A model generated the notes under the pieces. The model was not told the origin of the DNA. It ran no database searches and saw only the letters and a program-made list of their open reading frames with translations. Of a stretch of 64,000 nt of DNA, positions 57,892-64,000 are shown piece by piece. Positions within the stretch are counted from its first letter, which is position 1. Each line of letters opens with the position of its first letter. The position numbers were made by a program, and so were the translations under genes. Source of the stretch: Leishmania donovani (Eukaryota > Euglenozoa > Kinetoplastea > Trypanosomatida > Trypanosomatidae); contig NC_018246.1 of NCBI RefSeq assembly GCF_000227135.1, forward strand, positions 467,211 to 531,210. The letters run 5' to 3'.

Positions 57892-58521
57892 ATGGGCAAA
57901 GTCAAGAGGCAAGCAAATCATGCCATCAAGAAGATCCTCATGAAGGAAAAGTCGCTCGCCATGAAGAAGAAACGCGAGGCGGAGAGCTACCACGAAACCC
58001 CCGAGTCCAACACCACCAAGCAGGCGACCAAGGACTACGCGGCTGTGCTCTTCCGCAAGGCGCTGGTGACTCAGGCGGCCCCGACGCGCACGGCACACTT
58101 TCTCTCCTACAACACCGCCCTCGGCCCCCCGTACCGCATCTGGCTCGACACAAACTTTATCAACTTTTCCATGCAGAACAAGATCGACATTGTGCAGGGC
58201 TTGATGGACTGCCTTCTAGCCAAGGTCATCCCGTGCATCTGTGACTGCGTCTTTGCAGAGCTGGAGAAGCTAGGCAAGAAGTTCCGCATCGCGCTGAAGC
58301 TGGCGCGAGACAAGCGGTTTGAGCGTCTGACGTGTGACAGCAAGTACGCTGATGACTGCGTGGTGCGCACCGTGACGCAGCACCCCATCTACATTGTAGC
58401 AACGTGCGATCAGGAACTCAAGCGGCGTCTGCGAAAGGTGCCTGGTGTGCCTATCATGTACATTGCGAAGCACCGCTACACCATTGAGCGTCTCCCGGAG
58501 GCGTACGGTGCCCCCGAGTAG
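57892..58521 (+). CDS. FCF1: rRNA-processing PIN-domain nuclease FCF1/UTP24
   Basis: A 209-residue nucleolar protein of the small-subunit processome. FCF1 cleaves pre-rRNA at the A1 and A2 sites on the path to 18S rRNA. The basic N-terminus (MGKVKRQANHAIKKIL) matches the family. The PIN domain runs from about 80 to 205: IWLDTNFINF with D86, then DIVQGLMDCLLAK, CVFAELEKLGKKFRIALKLA with E123, YADDC with D154/D155, and IVATCDQELKRRLRK with D173. These acids form the metal site. The family usually has Asn before the last of these (IVATND); here it is Cys172. Length is normal (about 190-210). The start at 57892 is preferred over the in-frame ATG at 57844 because of the acceptor position and homology of MGK. 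Confidence 0.95.
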   Translation: MGKVKRQANHAIKKILMKEKSLAMKKKREAESYHETPESNTTKQATKDYAAVLFRKALVTQAAPTRTAHFLSYNTALGPPYRIWLDTNFINFSMQNKIDIVQGLMDCLLAKVIPCICDCVFAELEKLGKKFRIALKLARDKRFERLTCDSKYADDCVVRTVTQHPIYIVATCDQELKRRLRKVPGVPIMYIAKHRYTIERLPEAYGAPE

Positions 58522-58663
58522 AAAGGCCGAGAAGAGGCGTGAGTTAGGGTGAGGAAACGAAGGAAAAGAATACGCGTACAAGCGGAAAGAGGCGCTGCAC
58601 GCACCTCTCAACGCTTGCCCTGCCTGTATCCCTGTGCAACATCGCCCCACGTACCTGTGTCCA

Positions 58664-58687
58664 TGTGTGTGTGTGTGTGTGTGTGTT
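58664..58687. repeat. GT dinucleotide microsatellite
   Basis: A pure GT run of about 12 units in the probable 3' UTR of FCF1. Confidence 0.9.
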
Positions 58688-59440
58688 ATCGGCTATTCGC
58701 TTCTCTTCGTCTTGGCCGTGGCTTTTTGCTCTTCTTGATCGTCAACGTTTAAGCGTAAGCTGCACCAGCAGCACCAAAATGTCATCGTCATCCTGCACGC
58801 ACAACGGCGTGCGCTCTGCTTCTCCATTCGACGGATTCCACGCGGCATATGCGTCTGGTAGTGCTGGTGGTGGTGGTGGGAAGAGGAGGGGAGGTGCCCG
58901 TGGGGCTTTCATAAAAGGCTCGCGCAAACACGAAGGACAGAAGAAAACGACCTGCGGACTCGAGTGCGCGCCTCTGGCTGCTCATCTGGGACAGTTGAGA
59001 AGCCCGTAAGTCTCGCGCGGGGAGACAGGCACGGAGCACAGCAGAATAGCGCGCCTTGTCGTCGCCGACGGCCATGATCTCGAGCACGCAGGCGGCGCGG
59101 CGCATTGTTTCGCATGCGCAGTAACATCAAGGAAGCGCCACTATTTCTCTGACGCTCCCTCTTCGTTCTTCTTCTTATGCGCCTCGCGTGCCTTTGTCGG
59201 ATCTAGGAGGACCATGCAGAGGCCTTTCGATGGGAAAAGGAGGAGAACGAGGAGGGCGAGTCTTGAGGCGAGGAGGTGCGTTCCTAGCGCTGCATGCCTC
59301 CCTGTCATTGCTGCGGCCGGTTCTCATGACGACTGCGCTTCACAGACCTCTTCGCTCGATATACATACGATTATATTTCTCTCCTCTTCCTGGCGCAAAC
59401 ACTGCCCCCACCACATACCCCTCCCCCCGCCCACCGCCGC

Positions 59441-59442
59441 AG
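59441..59442 (+). promoter_or_regulatory. Candidate spliced-leader acceptor AG for the 293-residue gene
   Basis: It follows a C-rich tract. The ATG at 59467 is the first downstream, giving a leader of about 24 nt, and this excludes the long open N-terminal extension upstream. Confidence 0.55.
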
Positions 59443-59466
59443 CAAACGGCGGAAACGAATTGTTGC

Positions 59467-60348
59467 ATGTGGCGCCTCCGTAGCTCAGGTCCGTGCGCTG
59501 GCCACGTAGCTCGACTGGCCGCCTGTACGGCGTGCCGTGTCGTTGTCGGCTCATCCGGTGCGGCCTCTGCTGTCGCGGCGAGCTTTCGCACCACCTCAGC
59601 GGGTACCTCCCTCGTCGTAGCCCACCGCGCCAAGAGTTATCACTTCTTCATGAACCTAGACGACCCTGACGCGACGCGGCGCCGCATCGAAGACGACCTG
59701 GACCGCCTCGCCAGCGACGAAAAGAAGAACACGACGGCCTACCTGCACAGCCTCCTGAATCTGGCTCTGAGCCACTACCAGCGCGGCGACTTTATCAGCG
59801 CACGCGACATGGCCGACTACACCCATCAGAGGGCGCTGGTGCACAACTCCAAGTCTTCTTTGATCTACTTCACGGCAACGACGTGCGCCCGTTGCGCCGA
59901 GGCACTGGCGAAAGAATATGAGGCACACCTACAGCGAAAGGATGAACAAAGCCACGTATCCGCCGCCCTGACGCCGGAGCCGTCGGTGGTGTTCAGTGCG
60001 CGGCGCGCCATCAAGAAGCTGCGCGCTGACGCGGAGCGGTACCGCGCCATCGCCCATCGTGTGTACCACCGCCCTGACATGGCGTTCATGCGGGGCAGCG
60101 GCGACGGAGGTGGTGGGAGGTGGCGCTCGTCGGCACGACACACCGAGGGCCGTGACACCCGCCACACGTGGGCGGACGACAGCAGCAACAACGGCGTTGA
60201 TGAGGAGTACATGCCGTACATATACGGCCCCCGTTGGCAGGATCGACGGAAGCGGCCGGAGCACGCGGAGATGAAGCACTACTACAAGCATCAGTGCGGG
60301 ACGTCGCCGTCGTCGCGTGGTGAGACGCGGTGGAACGTGCCTAAGTGA
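59467..60348 (+). CDS. Hypothetical protein, probably mitochondrial, TPR-like
   Basis: A 293-residue protein. The first 55 residues are rich in Arg, Ala, Ser and Cys with almost no acids, as in a mitochondrial targeting peptide. The folded part begins near YHFFMNLDDPDATRRRIEDD and continues with helices; LHSLLNLALSHYQRGDFISA followed by ARDMADYTHQRALV has the look of tetratricopeptide helices. A further helical pair (about 150-200) is followed by a Gly/Ser-rich linker and an aromatic, basic C-terminus (YMPYIYGPRWQDRRKR, then MKHYYKHQ). Such basic tails are common in kinetoplastid mitoribosomal and RNA-processing proteins, but that is only suggestive. The start is the first ATG after the acceptor. 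Confidence 0.8.
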   Translation: MWRLRSSGPCAGHVARLAACTACRVVVGSSGAASAVAASFRTTSAGTSLVVAHRAKSYHFFMNLDDPDATRRRIEDDLDRLASDEKKNTTAYLHSLLNLALSHYQRGDFISARDMADYTHQRALVHNSKSSLIYFTATTCARCAEALAKEYEAHLQRKDEQSHVSAALTPEPSVVFSARRAIKKLRADAERYRAIAHRVYHRPDMAFMRGSGDGGGGRWRSSARHTEGRDTRHTWADDSSNNGVDEEYMPYIYGPRWQDRRKRPEHAEMKHYYKHQCGTSPSSRGETRWNVPK

Positions 60349-61261
60349 TAAAGCGAAGGAATCGTGGCAGCAGCATGCCTGCACGTAAAATGAGGAGGGA
60401 AGCATTCGTGTGCTCGCCTTGAAAGTCGCTCCCTTTTCTCAACCTGTCGCACCGGGTAGGTATGTGCGCGGAGGCATGGCCAGCGCGTCCCGACGAGGAA
60501 TGCGCATCCTGTTGTCCGCCCACACCATCCATGAAGTGTCGCCACACCGGTGTGCCATGTCTTTGCGTGTAGGCCGCTCTTCTTCCTCCATAGGCACAGC
60601 GGTCTTTTGATGGATGTCGCCGATGCTTCGGGCGCTGTAGAACTCGTTGCCCGCCCACCTCCTCGCCCTGGTCGGTGAACGCACTCGCCAACATCAGCTG
60701 GTGATCAAGCACACACACATACACACACGCACAACTCGAAGAAGGGGAAGGGAGGGCGAGAATTACGTCGAGCGAAAAACAAGGAGCACCGCGCACTGCA
60801 GCTCGCGGCGGCGTCTCGTCAAGAGTTACGGCTTTTTCACTTCCTTCTTTGGTTGCCAACGCCCCGCTCATGAAGAGCGCTGAAGCGCCCCTTTTTGTGG
60901 AGAGGAGGGGAGAGGGACTATACCAACTCCTGCGCGCTACGGCCGAAGCCCCTTTTCGCTCGTATGCCCTCAAGTGCGCGCACGCGTCTGCAGCGATGAT
61001 GTGGCGGGCCTTTATCTTTTTCGCGTTTCTGCCGTCGCCTCCTTCTCCGTCGATCTTCACCACCGCCCCCCCCCTCCTCCCTGCCTTCCATCTCGCCACA
61101 ATTGGCTCTCCCACTCGATCACGCTTTTCGCCCCACAACTGCCGCAACCCCTCACCGCTCGTCACCCCACAGACATACACGCATACCTGCCTCCGCCAGC
61201 TCACGAGCGCCACCAGTGCACGTCTACAGCGGTGAAGGCTCGCAGTCGGCGGTCCACGCAG

Positions 61262-61381
61262 ATGCCCGTCGATCGGCCTATGCCTTCATACGTCCTCTCC
61301 TCCCTCCTCTTGCTCAGCCAGTTCGCGAGCCGCTGCTTTTGTGGCTCCAACGCGTCCGCTCTACCATGCGCAGGTCAGTAA
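61262..61381 (+). CDS. Possible small ORF with signal-like N-terminus
   Basis: A 39-residue frame starting at an ATG after pyrimidine-rich sequence. Residues 9-22 (SYVLSSLLLLSQFA) are hydrophobic like a signal peptide, followed by a Cys pair (CFC). It has no recognised homologue and could be chance. It is listed because it lies downstream of splice-acceptor-like DNA in a 2.1-kb gap. Confidence 0.12.
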   Translation: MPVDRPMPSYVLSSLLLLSQFASRCFCGSNASALPCAGQ

Positions 61382-61684
61382 GTGCGCACATGCACAACCA
61401 CAGCTCACCGATCTCTGTTGCACTGCGGCGATGTCGCCGAACCAGGCCAAGCAACATCGTTTGGCGCCATCCAGTCCACTGCAACGCCAGCTCATACAGC
61501 GCAGGCTCGCTCCAGGATTAGGCTCGTCACCGCCTTCCAACCTCAACGGCCCAGTTTCTTCTCATGGCTCCACCCGCCTCTCTCTTCATGAACGCAACCC
61601 CTTTCGCAGGCGCCTGCACTTGTACCTTTCTGTATATCTTTGGGCTTGCTTGCGCATCTGCTTCTCTGCTCTGTCTTTCTGTGG

Positions 61685-61702
61685 GTGTGTGTGTGTGTGT
61701 GT
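61685..61702. repeat. GT dinucleotide microsatellite
   Basis: A pure GT run of nine units in the gap before the last gene. Confidence 0.88.
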
Positions 61703-62437
61703 CTGCCGCTGATGCTCTCCGCACACCACCACCACCCACCCCCTCCTCTATCGCTCGCTCGCTCGCTCAAGGCTGGCGCCATCACGACTGAGGCATAATG
61801 CGCTAGCCAAGCGCTGCACGGGTCGGCAGGGCTGCGCATCGTTTGGGCGCATCGAACTGCTGAGCGAGTCTTCCCTCACCGCGTTGTCTATCTTTGAGCG
61901 GAGCGGACCGCCGCCGTTCCGTCCATTCTCCCTCCCCCCCCCCCAGCACTAGAGGAGGCTGTCGAGCGGTGGTACCTCTTGGACAGCGGCTTGCCATGGA
62001 TTGCCCACTGGACGGGCCTTCTCCATCTCCCCGCGGCTTTTGTTCTGTGCGCAGCTCACCCTCCCACCCTTGCTGTACCTCTCTCTCTCTGTCTCTGTCT
62101 GTCTCCGCCCCACCGAACCCCGACAGCCTGAGCGAAGAAGGGAAGCGTATTGCTCTTTCTTGCTTTCGGGCGGGGGTGGCGTCTTTCTGGTACGTTGCCG
62201 CACGACCTTCGTCCCGGCGCCCGCACTCCAAAACGTCCACGCCCTCCCCCACCCACCCAAGCCTTCCCTCCTGATTCTCCTCATCCCCCTCCAAGGCGGC
62301 GGCACATTACCGCATACGGGGGTAGCACCAGCTGCAGAAGGAACGCCATCGCACACAAGCGAGAGAGAGAGAACGGGGGCGTCGAAGTACGTTCCTCCCT
62401 CTCTCCCTTCCCCTCCCTCTGCCCCTGGTATTCCCTC

Positions 62438-62439
62438 AG
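62438..62439 (+). promoter_or_regulatory. Candidate spliced-leader acceptor AG for the last gene
   Basis: It follows a dense CT tract (62395-62437). The ATG at 62475 is the first downstream, giving a 35-nt leader. Confidence 0.65.
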
Positions 62440-62474
62440 TTCTTGTTTTTTCGGTGTGCGAGTGCGGCACTGTC

Positions 62475-63641
62475 ATGCTGAAGCGGAGCGTCAGTGCGGC
62501 GGCGAGGAAGGCGGGTGGTGGCGCGTCGGCCGCAGCACCCGCGGCCGGGCAACAGCCGCCCTCCAATCCACTTTTGCCATACGCGCTGCGTCGCGCGGCA
62601 GCCTGTGAAATGCTCTACGGTGGCTCTCGCGTGCAGTATCTCGTGCAGCCGCCATTCAAGCTTCACAAGATTCGCAGCGAGAACCTGCCGCCGCCGTCTC
62701 TCTACGCGGAGCGGCACGACCTTGGGCTCGAGATGCAGCTGCCGCGTGACATGCACGTCTACAACAGCATTAACATGGCCATCCAACGCCAGGTCGGAGC
62801 AGATTCTAGCACGCTGGACGGGGAGCAGCAGCAACAGCAGCTGCAGGATGGGCACGCTGACGGCTTCGACATGGGCGCTTTCTTCACTGAGCAGCACCAC
62901 CCTGAGCGGCATCACAACTCCTCCTTGCCGTACGCCAAACACGATACGAACAACGTGCTCGCGATGCGGCTCTTTCCTGTGAACATTGGCGTTCGTGCGC
63001 GTACAGAGGCGATTCGGATTCGCACCGAAGACTGCTTGCAGCGCCTTCGCGACGCTGATCTCTGCGCGAAGATGCGCATACCGCTCGAGTACCCCCTCCC
63101 ATTGAGCCACCGCAGCCAGTACGCGGCTGTTCATCGCGCGCGACGAGAGCGTTGCTACGATGCTCCGACGGAGAAGGCGGGAGAAAGCGCGGCGGTAGCG
63201 GCTGAAGAGGCGTCGCGAACGGCGCATCTACGCGGCGCTGCTGCCCATCCGCCGCCGTCAGAGCTCTCCATCTTAACTCGGCCAGTCGACCGCCTCGGCA
63301 GACACAGCGGCAGCAGCGCCGCTGCTTGCACCGCAGATGCTGACCACCTAAGCTTCCCCGTGCACCCCTTTGCAGCTGCTGCTGTCTCGTCCGGCTGCCA
63401 CAGTGCGCGCAGTGGTAGTGCCGCCCGACTCGCCTCGCAGCGTTGGCTGCCGTTGCAGACGCTGAAGCCGATGGGGCACAACTGGAGCGCCGCAACGCGC
63501 AGCAGTGGTGTGCGCGGGCCGCACATGCAGCTCATGCAAGAGCGACTTGACCAGAAGGGCTTCGGCTGGAAACGCAAATCTCGCTCGCTTTGGCAGCAAG
63601 ACGTGGCAACGGCCGGCTTCCGTCCGCATCGCTACTTCTAA
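62475..63641 (+). CDS. Hypothetical protein, probably mitochondrial
   Basis: A 388-residue protein with a typical mitochondrial-type N-terminus (MLKRSVSAAARKAGGG: basic, Ala/Ser-rich, no acids). Ordered-looking segments are about 35-105 (ALRRAAACEMLYGGSRVQYL, HDLGLEMQLPRDMHVYNSIN), and about 155-225 (NVLAMRLFPVNIGVRARTEA, then LRDADLCAKMRIPLEYPLPL). A Gln/His-rich insert lies near 115-145 and an Ala/Ser-rich linker at about 235-320. The C-terminus is basic and aromatic (KGFGWKRKSRSLWQQD, ending in RPHRYF). The composition resembles kinetoplastid mitoribosomal or mitochondrial RNA-processing proteins, but I recognise no family. The start is the first ATG after a strong acceptor candidate. Confidence 0.82.
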   Translation: MLKRSVSAAARKAGGGASAAAPAAGQQPPSNPLLPYALRRAAACEMLYGGSRVQYLVQPPFKLHKIRSENLPPPSLYAERHDLGLEMQLPRDMHVYNSINMAIQRQVGADSSTLDGEQQQQQLQDGHADGFDMGAFFTEQHHPERHHNSSLPYAKHDTNNVLAMRLFPVNIGVRARTEAIRIRTEDCLQRLRDADLCAKMRIPLEYPLPLSHRSQYAAVHRARRERCYDAPTEKAGESAAVAAEEASRTAHLRGAAAHPPPSELSILTRPVDRLGRHSGSSAAACTADADHLSFPVHPFAAAAVSSGCHSARSGSAARLASQRWLPLQTLKPMGHNWSAATRSSGVRGPHMQLMQERLDQKGFGWKRKSRSLWQQDVATAGFRPHRYF

Positions 63642-64000
63642 GCACCGGCAATCAATCATCCCCCCCCCTCCGTGCGCGGTCGGGCGGGTGGTGGCGGCTG
63701 GGCGCGGTGACACCGATCGTACGAAAGCCGCATGTGATTTGCGTGCTCGGGTTTGTGCCTCCGGCCATCTTCACTTTTTTTTTACTTGTTGGTGTCGGTG
63801 TTCGCTTCATGTGGTAAGCCGTGTTGTGAGCAGCCGATGGGCTGGGGTCTCCGCGTGTCTGAGCCTGACCTCTCGGGCTCCCTCTCCCTTCTGCGTGCGG
63901 GGTGGGAAGGTGCTGGATGGGTACCTACACGCAGCATGCTCATGAACGGTGATTCAAAAGAATGCGCTTGGAGCGGCAACGGCGGCAGCGATGCTAAGCG
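63642..64000. other. Trailing intergenic region
   Basis: Probable 3' UTR of the last gene with a C-run near 63660 and a T-run near 63776-63783. No gene is seen before the window ends. Confidence 0.55.

Larger units (their letters stand above)
58522..59466. other. Intergenic region after FCF1
   Basis: Probable UTR DNA with a GT microsatellite (58664-58687), a GGT-rich stretch (58857-58880) and a C/T-rich tract (59371-59440) ending at the AG 59441-59442. No gene is supported. Confidence 0.6.
60349..62474. other. 2.1-kb intergenic region
   Basis: Probable UTR DNA with several pyrimidine tracts: 61036-61100 followed by CAG at 61168-61170, and 62395-62438 just before the next gene. It also has a GT microsatellite (61685-61702) and a C-run (61936-61945). 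A 39-codon ORF with a hydrophobic N-terminus lies at 61262-61381 and another of 93 codons at 61431-61712; neither is firmly supported. Confidence 0.5.

Noticed and set aside
60341..61213. 290-codon minus-strand frame after the 293-residue gene
   Set aside because: No domain, wrong strand for the cluster, and it spans microsatellite sequence.
61431..61712. 93-codon frame with a hydrophobic C-terminus
   Set aside because: The hydrophobic end is largely the translated GT repeat (Cys-Val alternation), and the codon choice is weaker than in neighbouring genes.
1..64000. tRNA, rRNA or snRNA genes
   Set aside because: I looked in the gaps for tRNA B-box-like sequence and obvious RNA gene motifs and found none; a covariance-model search was not possible here.

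Overview
The window is nuclear DNA of a trypanosomatid, most likely Leishmania or a close relative. All 13 supported protein genes lie on the + strand, none shows an intron, and they are separated by roughly 0.9-2.7 kb of pyrimidine-rich DNA full of GT/CA microsatellites. The coding DNA is very GC-rich. Most start codons sit a short way downstream of a polypyrimidine tract followed by an AG, as expected for spliced-leader trans-splicing. This is the layout of one polycistronic, unidirectional gene cluster. I see no tRNA, rRNA, CRISPR or viral gene.

Layout from left to right: a mitochondrial carrier (913-1947); the proteasome lid subunit RPN9 (3181-4419); a giant 5,761-residue ankyrin-repeat protein with what looks like a split SPRY domain (6684-23969); an 809-residue protein of unknown function (25175-27604); a 2,676-residue RING/coiled-coil/zinc-finger protein (29283-37313); a 371-residue coiled-coil protein (39047-40162); two long low-complexity proteins of 990 and 1,769 residues (42851-45823 and 47401-52710); the twin-CX9C protein COX19 (53704-54096); ARP2 (55441-56883); the pre-rRNA nuclease FCF1/UTP24 (57892-58521); and two proteins with mitochondrial-type N-termini (59467-60348 and 62475-63641).

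As usual in trypanosomatids, neighbours do not form a functional operon: proteasome, cytochrome oxidase assembly, actin-related and rRNA-processing genes sit side by side. Two themes recur. Four products are probably mitochondrial (carrier, COX19 and the last two genes). The central 46 kb encodes six large or low-complexity proteins with protein-interaction architecture (ankyrin, RING, coiled coil, polyglutamine) and no evident enzyme apart from a possible RING-type ubiquitin ligase.

The most interesting non-coding structure is a nearly identical direct repeat of about 286-289 bp (54525-54810 and 57042-57330) that brackets ARP2. It has the size and position of a recent retroposon-derived (SIDER-like) duplication and could support recombination that excises or amplifies ARP2. 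Assignments rest on reading motifs by eye; no database search was run.
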